From the NCBI RefSeq assembly GCF_029968015.1, contig NZ_JASCIS010000051.1, positions 1-56,196 of the forward strand: DNA of 56,196 nt, given 5' to 3'. Source of the DNA: Streptomyces luteolus (GTDB lineage Bacteria; Actinomycetota; Actinomycetes; Streptomycetales; Streptomycetaceae). Of this stretch, positions 31,104-38,452 are shown one piece after another (the stretch's first letter is position 1; the number at the start of each line of letters is the position of its first letter). Below the pieces are notes generated by a model that saw only the letters and a list, made by a program, of their open reading frames with translations, was not told where the DNA came from and made no database searches. Both the position numbers and the translations under genes were made by a program.

Positions 31104-31141
31104 GTTACACGGGGTTCACAGACGGGCAACGGTCGGGAAAT
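31104..31141 (+). promoter_or_regulatory. GlnR box upstream of glnII
   Basis: GTTAC-n6-TTCAC-n6-GCAAC-n6-GAAAT keeps the exact 6-base spacing of a double GlnR site; the second and third elements are weak. It ends 105 bases before the glnII GTG. GlnR control of glnII is established in S. coelicolor. Confidence 0.75.
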
Positions 31142-31246
31142 CGCCCCTTGCGAGGCTGCGGGTACAGCGCGACCGCACCGCCGCGACCCACCCGCATCCG
31201 CGATACACCCGCATCGCACGCACAGCCCGCAAAGGATGGCGCCCCC

Positions 31247-32278
31247 GTGACCTTCAAGGCCGAATACATCTGGATCGACGGCACCCAGCCGACCGCGAAG
31301 CTGCGCTCCAAGACGAAGATCATGACCGGTTCGTCGGCAGGCCTGGCCGAGCTGCCGATCTGGGGCTTCGACGGTTCCAGCACCAACCAGGCCGAGGGCC
31401 ACGCCTCCGACCGCGTCCTGAAGCCGGTCTTCACCTGCCCGGACCCGATCCGCGGCGGCGACGACATCCTCGTCCTGTGCGAGGTCCTCAACACGGACAT
31501 GACGCCGCACGTCTCCAACACCCGTGCCGCGCTCCGCGAGGTCGCCGAGAAGTTCGAGGCCCAGGAGTCGATCTTCGGCATCGAGCAGGAGTACACGTTC
31601 TTCGAGGGCGACCGCCCTCTCGGCTTCCCCGTCGGCGGCTTCCCGGCCCCGCAGGGCGGCTACTACTGCGGTGTCGGCGCGGACGAGATCCACGGCCGTG
31701 ACGTCGTCGAGGCGCACCTGGACAACTGCCTCGACGCGGGCCTCGGCATCTCCGGCATCAACGCCGAGGTCATGCCCGGCCAGTGGGAGTTCCAGGTCGG
31801 CCCGCTGTCCCCGCTGGAGGTCTCCGACCAGCTGTGGGTGGCCCGTTGGCTGCTCTACCGCACCGCCGAGGACTTCGACATCTCCGCGACGCTCGACCCG
31901 AAGCCGGTCAAGGGCGACTGGAACGGCGCCGGCGCGCACACCAACTTCTCCACGAAGGCCATGCGCGAGGGCTACGACGCGATCATCACTGCCTGCGAGT
32001 CCCTCGGTGAGGGCTCCAAGCCGATGGACCACGTCAAGAACTACGGCGCCGGTATCGACGACCGCCTGACCGGTCTGCACGAGACCGCCCCGTGGAACGA
32101 GTACAGCTACGGCGTCTCCGACCGCGGCGCCTCGGTCCGCATCCCGTGGCAGGTCGAGCAGGACGGCAAGGGCTACATCGAGGACCGCCGCCCGAACGCG
32201 AACGTCGACCCGTACGTCGTGACGCGGCTGATCGTCGACACCTGCTGCAGCGCGCTGGAGAAGGCCGGCCAGGTCTGA
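31247..32278 (+). CDS. glnII: Glutamine synthetase type II (eukaryotic-like)
   Basis: 343 aa from GTG, the normal length of actinobacterial GSII. Motifs: AEYIWIDGTQPTAKLRSKTK at the N-terminus, ELPIWGFDGSSTNQA, FGIEQEYTFFE, and GDWNGAGAHTNFSTKAMR around residue 225. The enzyme forms an octamer-type GS not controlled by adenylylation. It has its own GlnR box and a 10-bp stem terminator, so it is a single-gene unit. Longer upstream in-frame starts would run over the GlnR box and are rejected. Confidence 0.96.
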   Translation: MTFKAEYIWIDGTQPTAKLRSKTKIMTGSSAGLAELPIWGFDGSSTNQAEGHASDRVLKPVFTCPDPIRGGDDILVLCEVLNTDMTPHVSNTRAALREVAEKFEAQESIFGIEQEYTFFEGDRPLGFPVGGFPAPQGGYYCGVGADEIHGRDVVEAHLDNCLDAGLGISGINAEVMPGQWEFQVGPLSPLEVSDQLWVARWLLYRTAEDFDISATLDPKPVKGDWNGAGAHTNFSTKAMREGYDAIITACESLGEGSKPMDHVKNYGAGIDDRLTGLHETAPWNEYSYGVSDRGASVRIPWQVEQDGKGYIEDRRPNANVDPYVVTRLIVDTCCSALEKAGQV

Positions 32279-32310
32279 GCCTCCATCAAGCGGCTCGCGT
32301 CGTACGTGAG

Positions 32311-32341
32311 GAAGCGCCCGTCGAGGTCCGGCGGGCGCTTC
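32311..32341 (+). terminator. Hairpin terminator after glnII
   Basis: GAAGCGCCCG (32311-32320) pairs perfectly with 32332-32341 over an 11-base loop, followed by TTCGTGT. Confidence 0.75.
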
Positions 32342-32371
32342 TTCGTGTGTCCGGCGGGCGCTTCCTCGTGT
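32326..32371. repeat. 23-bp direct tandem duplication of the glnII terminator arm
   Basis: 32326-32348 and 32349-32371 differ at one base (CTTCTTCG versus CTTCCTCG). The second copy forms the start of the response-regulator fragment's reading frame. Confidence 0.85.
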
Positions 32372-32547
32372 TCCCGTCCAGCTTCCGGCTGGTCACCACG
32401 GTGTGGGGGTACGGGCACGTCGGTGACGGCCGGACGGTCGACGTCCACGTCGCCCGCCTGCGCCGCAAGCTGGGCGCCGAGCACCGGCAGGCCATCCAGA
32501 CGGTGCGGCGGGTGGGGTACAAGTACGCGCCTCCCGCCGGGCGTTGA
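32347..32547 (+). pseudogene. C-terminal fragment of an OmpR-type response regulator
   Basis: 66 aa from a GTG. Residues about 14-60 match the second half of a winged-helix effector domain: VWGYGHVGDGRTVDVHVARL, then RRKLG, then IQTVRRVGYKYAP at the end. The receiver domain and the first half of the effector domain are missing, and the sequence in front is a duplicated terminator arm. It is most likely a relic; a functional 66-aa DNA-binding micro-protein is possible. It is followed by its own hairpin. Confidence 0.65.
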
Positions 32548-32569
32548 CGCATTCCGCGCAGCAGCGAAA

Positions 32570-32601
32570 GGGCCGCCCCGTACGCGTGTACGGAGCGGCC
32601 C
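32570..32601. terminator. Hairpin terminator after the response-regulator fragment
   Basis: A 14-bp stem with one mismatch (32570-32583 with 32588-32601), loop GCGT, lying between the fragment and the convergent PepSY gene. Confidence 0.65.
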
Positions 32602-32616
32602 CTCTCGTAACGTCCT

Positions 32617-32702
32617 GCGTCAGCCGCTGGACGTCACCGTCGCCGCGTCAGCCGTTCGACGTCACAAGTCGCTGCGTCAGTCGCTCGACGTCGTCGCGCG
32701 GG
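32617..32702. repeat. 28-29-bp tandem array copying the 3' end of the PepSY gene
   Basis: Three units begin GCGTCA at 32617, 32645 and 32674. The last contains the true minus-strand stop (32677-32679) and final codons; the other two repeat the stop and flanking bases beyond the gene. Confidence 0.8.
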
Positions 32703-34218
32703 CGCGTGCCGCGCGGCCGAGCACCGTGTCGAGGACGAGGAACGCGAGCAGGCTGATCCCGAGCAGCGGGACGAACCAGCCGATCACGGCCGTCGCCGCG
32801 GCGAGCGGTACGAGCAGCGGCACCGGCACCCTGCGCCAGGCACCGCGCGGCATCGGCCTGCCGAGGCTCAGGGCGCGGCCCTTGGTCGGCCGGCGCAGCC
32901 ACCACATGCGGTAGCCCCAGACGATCAGCAGGACGGTGGCGACCATCAGGCCCGCGAGCGCCAACTGGTTGGGCAGGCCCAGGAAGACGCCCATGTGCGC
33001 GTCGATCCCGAACCGGGTCAGCTTGGCGAGCACCGGGTAGTCGGCGAAGGCCACCTCGTCCATGACCCGCCCGTCGGCCGGGTCGACGGCGACCGAGTCG
33101 AGGTGGACCGGGAACTCGGCGTCGGTCTCCTTGACCACGTAGCCCTGTCCGTCGACCGGCAGGATCACCGAGATCTGGCCGTCGACACCCTGGCCGCGGG
33201 CGATCTCCAGGGCCCGGTCGACCCCGATGTCCGCGCCGCCGTGGCCACCGTGACCGTGCTCGCGCCCGGAGCCGGAGCCGTGGCCCTCGTGGCCGCCGCC
33301 GGAGGATGCGCCTCCGGCGAGGGTCGCGTCGACGACGGGGGTGGCGCCGCCCAGCTGGGCCTTGAGCTCGTCGATGTTGGCGCCGGTGTTCTTCGACCAG
33401 GTCAGACCGGTGGCGGAGAGCGCCACGAGCCCGAGCACCGCCCACAGCCCGACGACGCCGTGCCAGGACAGCGTGCGGGGACGGCCCTTGGCCTGGCCCT
33501 TCGCGGGGACGACGAGGTCGCGGCGGCGTGCGCGACGGCGGGCGAACCAGAGGGCGAGCCCGCCGAGCGCCACGACCCACAGCCAACTGGCCGCCAGCTC
33601 GCTGTAGTTGCGGCCGAACTCACCGAGGTGCAGATGACGGTGCAGTTCGGAGACCCAGGTGCGCAGCGGCAGCGCTCCGGAGCCGCCGTAGCTTTCGAGC
33701 TCGCCGCGGATCTCGGCGTCGTAGGGGTTCACGAAGACCGCGAGGGAGCGGTCCTCGGGTACGTCGGGTGTGGACAGCAACACGCGCGTGCTGCGGTTTT
33801 CGGCGGGGGCGGGCCAGACCGCGGTGACGGTGCCCTCGGGATGCGCCGCGCGCGCGGCGTCCACCTGCTCGCTCAGCGGCAGGGCCTGGTCGCCTACGGG
33901 GACCTCCAGTTCGTGCGCGTACACGATCTTCTCCGCCTGGAAGGAGAGCGAGTACAGCAGTCCGCTCGCGGCGGCGACGAGCAGGAACGGGGCGATGAGC
34001 ACTCCGGCGTAGAAGTGCAGCCTCAGGAGGAGCGGGCGCAGTGCGGACCAGATGGGTCCGCGGGGTGGGGACTGGTCGCCGCCCGTGGGATCGGTGGAGT
34101 CGCTGGGATCGGTGGGATCGGTGGGATCGGTGGGATCGGTGGGATCGGTGTAGTCGGTGTAGTCCGGCGGTTGTGGCTGGTCTGCCTCATCCGGCTTGGG
34201 TCGGTCTTCGATGGCCAT
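32677..34218 (-). CDS. PepSY-domain membrane protein with His-rich loop (PiuB-like)
   Basis: 513 aa; ATG five bases after AAGGA. In order: an acidic N-terminal tail of Asp-Pro-Thr repeats (about 20-46), a TM helix near 60-85, an extracytoplasmic PepSY region, ELHRHLHLGEFGRNYSE leading to a second TM helix, a third near 260-285, a His/Gly-rich insertion (about 302-328: GGGHEGHG, REHGHGGHGG), a second PepSY region, and two or three C-terminal helices. Such proteins are linked to iron or copper uptake and ferric reduction. The His-rich loop suggests metal binding outside the membrane. An adjacent membrane gene may cooperate. Confidence 0.85.
   Translation of the reverse strand: MAIEDRPKPDEADQPQPPDYTDYTDPTDPTDPTDPTDPSDSTDPTGGDQSPPRGPIWSALRPLLLRLHFYAGVLIAPFLLVAAASGLLYSLSFQAEKIVYAHELEVPVGDQALPLSEQVDAARAAHPEGTVTAVWPAPAENRSTRVLLSTPDVPEDRSLAVFVNPYDAEIRGELESYGGSGALPLRTWVSELHRHLHLGEFGRNYSELAASWLWVVALGGLALWFARRRARRRDLVVPAKGQAKGRPRTLSWHGVVGLWAVLGLVALSATGLTWSKNTGANIDELKAQLGGATPVVDATLAGGASSGGGHEGHGSGSGREHGHGGHGGADIGVDRALEIARGQGVDGQISVILPVDGQGYVVKETDAEFPVHLDSVAVDPADGRVMDEVAFADYPVLAKLTRFGIDAHMGVFLGLPNQLALAGLMVATVLLIVWGYRMWWLRRPTKGRALSLGRPMPRGAWRRVPVPLLVPLAAATAVIGWFVPLLGISLLAFLVLDTVLGRAARARATTSSD
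34088..34159. repeat. 9-bp tandem repeat encoding the Asp-Pro-Thr tail
   Basis: Eight units, mostly GGATCGGTG with variants GAGTCGCTG and TAGTCGGTG, encode the acidic N-terminal tail of the PepSY protein. The 9-bp length keeps frame. Confidence 0.9.
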
Positions 34219-34292
34219 GGCGTCCTTCGGTACGCGTACGACGGCAGGGGGAAGCACACCCGTGGCGTCGGACGGTCGTACGAGAGCGTGAC

Positions 34293-35099
34293 TCAGGACG
34301 CCAGGGGCGCGTGACGGAGAAGAAGCGCCGTGGCGGGTGGGCCGCGCCGGGTGACGGCGTACGCGAGAACGGCCGCACGCGCGCGTGCGGCCGGGCGGGG
34401 GCGGGGCCGCCGGGTGATGCGGGGCGGCAGCGGCAGCCGTACCGCCGCGAGCAGCAGCCGCAGGGGCGCGAAGGCCAGGGAGTCGACGGCGGCGAGGAGT
34501 TGGAAGAACGCCGCTTCGCCGCGCGCCAGCCACAGGGCGCAGACGAGCGCGGCGAGCACATGGACGGCCAGCATGCCGAGGGAGCTGTGGTCCATGGCGG
34601 CGCTGTGTGTACCGGCTCCGGCCCCGGCTCCGCCGCTCATGGGGGCGTCGGCGCCCATGTGCGTTCCGGTACCCATAGGGGATCCGGCACTCATGGGGGA
34701 TCCGGCACTCATGTGGGAACCGGCACCCATATAGGTGGCGGATCCGTGGCCCGCGAGGGTGCCCGTTCCGGTGCTCGCGTGCAGGCCGGATCCGGTGCTC
34801 GCGTGCAGGCCGGATCCATGGCTCGCGTGGGCCTGGGAACCGTGTACCTGGGAGCCGGCGAACGTCAGGTGCAGTCCGGCCTGCATCGCGAGCAGTCCGG
34901 TCGCGATGGACGGGATGCCTCGGCGGCGGTGCCCGACAGTCCAAGCCACGATCGCGGTGAGGACGAACGCCGCCAAGAGGCCACTGATCGGAATGTCATG
35001 GGCAGACATGGACGAATGCCCCACAGCGGCCAACGAGACGCCCACTGCCGCGAAGATCGCGGCCCGAAAGGCACGCAAGGGCGACCGGGCATCCGTCAT
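34293..35099 (-). CDS. Membrane protein with Met/His/Gly-rich repeat loop, function unknown
   Basis: 268 aa. Three hydrophobic segments (about 13-30, 37-55, 62-80), then a loop of about 90 residues made of repeats such as GSGLHAST, AGSHMSAGSPMSAGSP and GTGTHMGADAPM, then two more helices (about 180-200 and 207-225) and a basic tail. The Met and His spacing resembles copper-binding loops. It ends 74 bases before the PepSY gene on the same strand, so the two are likely one operon. I do not recognise a named family. Confidence 0.78.
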   Translation of the reverse strand: MTDARSPLRAFRAAIFAAVGVSLAAVGHSSMSAHDIPISGLLAAFVLTAIVAWTVGHRRRGIPSIATGLLAMQAGLHLTFAGSQVHGSQAHASHGSGLHASTGSGLHASTGTGTLAGHGSATYMGAGSHMSAGSPMSAGSPMGTGTHMGADAPMSGGAGAGAGTHSAAMDHSSLGMLAVHVLAALVCALWLARGEAAFFQLLAAVDSLAFAPLRLLLAAVRLPLPPRITRRPRPRPAARARAAVLAYAVTRRGPPATALLLRHAPLAS

Positions 35100-35260
35100 C
35101 GGCGCACATCGTGCCACCCAGGTAGGTGGCTGAAAACACCGCCTCCGCGCGTGATGTGCCGACGCCCCGGATCGTTCCCGGTTCCGCCGTCGACTTTCCC
35201 GAATCTTCTGACAGCAGAGCGGTGTTCCGCCGCGGCCCGTCGGCGGGCAAGCTCTCAGGC

Positions 35261-36253
35261 ATGAAACTTCTGATCCTCGGCGGCACGGAATTCGTGGGCC
35301 GGGCCGTGGCCGAGTCGGCGCTCGCCCGCGGCTGGGACGTGACGGTGCTGCACCGCGGCCGGCACGCACCCCGGGCCGGTGTCCACGCCCTGCACGGCGA
35401 CCGCACGACACCCGACGGCCTGGCGGCGCTGGCGGACGGCGCGTGGGACCTCGTGGTCGACACCTGGTCGGCGGCGCCCCGCATCGTGCGGGACAGCGCA
35501 CGGCTGCTCGCCGAGCGGGCCGGGAGATACGTGTACGTGTCGAGCGGCTCGGTCTACGTGTGGGCGCCCCCGGCCGGCTTCGACGAGAGCGCGCCCCTCA
35601 ACGACGGCGCGGCGGACGCGGAGCAGACGGAGTACGCCCAGGACAAACGCGGCGGCGAGCTGGCCGTCCTGGAGTCCTTCGGTGCGGAGCGCTCCCTGCT
35701 CGTGCGGGCCGGACTCATCATCGGGCCGTACGAGAACGTGGGCCGGCTGCCCTGGTGGCTGGGCCGGATCGCGCGCGGCGGGCCCGTCCTCGCACCCGGC
35801 CCGCGTGAGCTGCCGCTCCAGTTCATCGACGTGCGGGACCTCGCCGAGTGGACCCTGGACGCGGCGGCGGCGGAGCTCAGCGGTCCGTACAACGTCCTCG
35901 CGCCGCCCGGCCACACCACGACCGGTCAGCTGCTCGACGCCTGCGTCCAGGTCACGGGGAGCGACGCCGAGCTGCGCTGGACCGCGCCGGAGGTGATCGC
36001 CGAGGCAGGCATCGAGCCCTGGACCCAGCTGCCGATCTGGGTGCCGCCGCGGACCGACATGCACGACGCCCTGCACGGCGCCGACGTGTCGAAGGCCCTG
36101 GCGGCGGGCCTGCGGTGCAGACCGGCGACGGAGACCGTGCGGGACACCTGGGAGTGGCTGCGGTCCATAGGCGGCACCGCGCCCCAGCGCCCGGACCGCC
36201 CCCCGCTCGGACTGGCGCCGGAGGTGGAGCAGAAGGTGCTGGGCCTCGGGTAG
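35261..36253 (+). CDS. NAD-dependent epimerase/dehydratase family protein (extended SDR)
   Basis: 330 aa. The nucleotide-binding motif GGTEFVG is at 7-13, then DVTVLHRG. SSGSVYVW stands at the catalytic Ser region, and Tyr plus Lys lie in EYAQDKRGGE about 25 residues later (YxxxK). GLIIGPYEN follows. It resembles mRNA-binding/epimerase proteins of the isoflavone-reductase-like group. The substrate is unknown. It is divergent from the Met/His-rich membrane gene and 57 bases upstream of the DUF1996 gene. Confidence 0.88.
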   Translation: MKLLILGGTEFVGRAVAESALARGWDVTVLHRGRHAPRAGVHALHGDRTTPDGLAALADGAWDLVVDTWSAAPRIVRDSARLLAERAGRYVYVSSGSVYVWAPPAGFDESAPLNDGAADAEQTEYAQDKRGGELAVLESFGAERSLLVRAGLIIGPYENVGRLPWWLGRIARGGPVLAPGPRELPLQFIDVRDLAEWTLDAAAAELSGPYNVLAPPGHTTTGQLLDACVQVTGSDAELRWTAPEVIAEAGIEPWTQLPIWVPPRTDMHDALHGADVSKALAAGLRCRPATETVRDTWEWLRSIGGTAPQRPDRPPLGLAPEVEQKVLGLG

Positions 36254-36310
36254 AGCGACGCGTTCCGGCGGGAGTTGAACACGGGGGGCTCCTGTTGCGT
36301 ACGTCAACGC

Positions 36311-37837
36311 ATGGGACGCACATCACGAAAACGATCGACGCTGGCAGGCCGGGCGATCGCCGCCGCCACGGCCCTGATACTCGGCGGCGGCGGGCTGGCT
36401 GTGGTGAATGTCTACGCCTCGGCCGGCGAGAGCGGCGGTCGCGGGCAACGCGACGCCGGGGCCGGGCAGCCCGCCGCCATGTCCACCATCGACTGCCCCG
36501 ACGTGGGCGACGAACTGAGGGAGGTGCCACAGGCCGCACGCCAGGAGGTCGACAACCGACTGGCCGACCTGGACAGCCAGATCACCGAGGCGTACGCGCG
36601 GCTCGCCGAGCGCCGGCAGGCCGGTGCGGATCCCGCCGAGCTGTTGGGACCGCTGGAGCAGCAGCGCCGGGAGTCGATCGGCGGCATCGTGGCCGCGATC
36701 GAGGAGAACGGAGCCCGCGCACCGGAGAACCTCGACAGCCTGGCCCCGTGCACCCTCCGCACCGCCGACGAGGACGGCCGACCGGAGGGGCAGGAAGGAG
36801 AGGGAGGACAAGGACCAGGGGAAGACGGCCAGGACCAAGACGGCCAGAACCAGGACGGCCAGAACGAGGGGGGTCAAGACCAGGACGGCCAGGACCAAGA
36901 CGGCCAGGACCAGGACGGCCAGGGCGGGCAGGACCAGGGCGGGCAAGCCGGGAACGGCCCCGTGGACGGCGACTTCGTCGACATCCGTACGGTCGAGCCG
37001 AACGTGAACCTCCCGCGCGAGCAACGAGACGCATCCCGCGGCACGTTCACGACGGACTGCGGCACGAACGAGAACGGCAACCGCAACCCGGACAACGTCA
37101 TCGCGGCCCCCGGCGTGAGCAACGGCGCGCACCACATGCACGACTACGTCGGCAACCAGGCCAACGACGCCTTCGCCGGTGACGAGGACCTCGCGAACGG
37201 CGACACCAGCTGTCGCGACCAGGGCGACCGCTCCACGTACTACTGGCCGGTGCTGCGTGTGCAGAACGGTCAGGACGAGGAGGACGCGGGGGCCGACGGC
37301 GGCGGCAACGACCAGAACGTCGGGGAGATCCAGACGCCGGTCGAGGTGAGCCTGACGTTCGTGGGCAGCCCGGTCGGCGAGGTCACCGCGATGCCCAGGT
37401 TCCTGCGGGTGATCACCGGCGACGCCAAGGCCTTCACCAACGGCGACGCCAACGCCAACGCGTCCTGGAGCTGCACCGGATTCGAGGACCGTCAGCTGGC
37501 GGACAAGTACCCGCTGTGCCCCGACGGCAGCGACGTCGTCCGCTCGTTCCGCTTCCAGAGCTGCTGGGACGGCCAGAACACCGACAGCGCCAACCACCGC
37601 ACCCATGTGGCCTTCACCGACGAGCAGGGCCGCTGCCCGCAAGGGTTCCAGGCCGTGCCGCAGCTCGTGCAGCGCATCGTGTACGACGTGGCGCCGGAGC
37701 GGAACTTCGCCGTCGACTCGTTCCCCGAGCAACTGCACAAACCGATCACCGACCACGGCGACTTCATCAACGTCTTCGACGAAGAGCTCATGGACCGGAT
37801 GGTGCGCTGCATCAACAGCGGCGACCGCTGTACGTGA
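36311..37837 (+). CDS. Secreted DUF1996 protein with Gln/Asp/Gly repeat linker
   Basis: 508 aa. An Arg/Lys-rich start and hydrophobic stretch (15-37) form a signal peptide or anchor. Residues 55-150 are helical. A low-complexity linker (about 171-213) is built of five-residue DGQDQ units. The DUF1996 domain (about 225-508) has the signature HHMHDYVGN at 274 and many paired cysteines, suggesting a disulfide-bonded extracellular fold. DUF1996 occurs in actinobacteria and fungi; the reaction is unknown. The linker is encoded by 15-bp repeats. Confidence 0.87.
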   Translation: MGRTSRKRSTLAGRAIAAATALILGGGGLAVVNVYASAGESGGRGQRDAGAGQPAAMSTIDCPDVGDELREVPQAARQEVDNRLADLDSQITEAYARLAERRQAGADPAELLGPLEQQRRESIGGIVAAIEENGARAPENLDSLAPCTLRTADEDGRPEGQEGEGGQGPGEDGQDQDGQNQDGQNEGGQDQDGQDQDGQDQDGQGGQDQGGQAGNGPVDGDFVDIRTVEPNVNLPREQRDASRGTFTTDCGTNENGNRNPDNVIAAPGVSNGAHHMHDYVGNQANDAFAGDEDLANGDTSCRDQGDRSTYYWPVLRVQNGQDEEDAGADGGGNDQNVGEIQTPVEVSLTFVGSPVGEVTAMPRFLRVITGDAKAFTNGDANANASWSCTGFEDRQLADKYPLCPDGSDVVRSFRFQSCWDGQNTDSANHRTHVAFTDEQGRCPQGFQAVPQLVQRIVYDVAPERNFAVDSFPEQLHKPITDHGDFINVFDEELMDRMVRCINSGDRCT

Positions 37838-37903
37838 GCCGCCCTCCACCCACCGCCCTCCCCCGACACACAGCACCACCGCATCCCCCGTACCGCTGCG
37901 CGG

Positions 37904-38338
37904 TCAGTTCGTGCCGTGGCCCGAGTGGTGTTCCTCGTCCTTCCCCCCACCACCGCTGTTCCCCGAGTGGTGCGAGGACGTCACCACGGTCCCGCCGAGC
38001 CGGCCGCGCAGCTCCACGAGCACGCGCCGCTCGCCGACCGCGATCCACCGGCGGCCGACGAGATAGCTGCCGCCGTAGTCGTTCGCGGCGTCCAGCCACT
38101 CGTGCTGGCCACGGTCGGTGCGGAAGGCCACGAGTACGTAACGGGCCGCGCCGCTACGGCAGTTGGCCTGGCGGAGGTCGCGGCTTTCCGTACGTACGAC
38201 CGGCTCGCACCCCGCTGCCGCCGCGAGCGGCTCCAGGCCGGACGTGCCGGTCACGACCACTTCGGCCTCGTCGGCGCCGGAACCACACCCCGCGACACCG
38301 AGCACGGCGACGACCACCAGCAGCAGGACTCGCCTCAT
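37904..38338 (-). CDS. Putative lipoprotein, 144 aa
   Basis: It begins MRRVLLLVVVAVLGVAGCGS, a signal peptide with lipobox VAGC (Cys18). The mature part has two cysteines that may pair, a compact alpha/beta-looking middle (ARYVLVAFRTDRGQHEWLD), and a His/Gly-rich tail (SSHHSGNSGGGG, EEHHSGHG). ATG follows GGGGAGAGG. It is convergent with the DUF1996 gene across 66 bases and divergent from the GH89 gene. No family recognised. Confidence 0.8.
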   Translation of the reverse strand: MRRVLLLVVVAVLGVAGCGSGADEAEVVVTGTSGLEPLAAAAGCEPVVRTESRDLRQANCRSGAARYVLVAFRTDRGQHEWLDAANDYGGSYLVGRRWIAVGERRVLVELRGRLGGTVVTSSHHSGNSGGGGKDEEHHSGHGTN

Positions 38339-38391
38339 GCGCCTCTCCCCTCCCGTACGCCGACACGAACGCGCCAGCTCCGTAAGTACCG

Positions 38392-38420
38392 TTGAGCACC
38401 GTCGACCGTCCGGTTAGCGT
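38392..38420 (+). promoter_or_regulatory. Candidate promoter of the GH89 gene
   Basis: TTGAGC (38392-38397) and TAGCGT (38415-38420) are spaced 17 bases, ending 32 bases before the ATG. Confidence 0.5.
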
Positions 38421-38452
38421 GCGCCGCAGCAGACGACAGAGGGGGGCACCAC

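Noticed and set aside
30167..31246. A frame continuous with glnII extending over 1 kb upstream
   Set aside because: It crosses the GlnR box and is antisense to the Gfo/Idh/MocA gene; known GSII proteins start at the chosen GTG.
32092..32547. A 151-codon frame overlapping glnII and running into the response-regulator fragment
   Set aside because: The part inside glnII is an out-of-frame shadow; only the part from about 32347 resembles a protein family.
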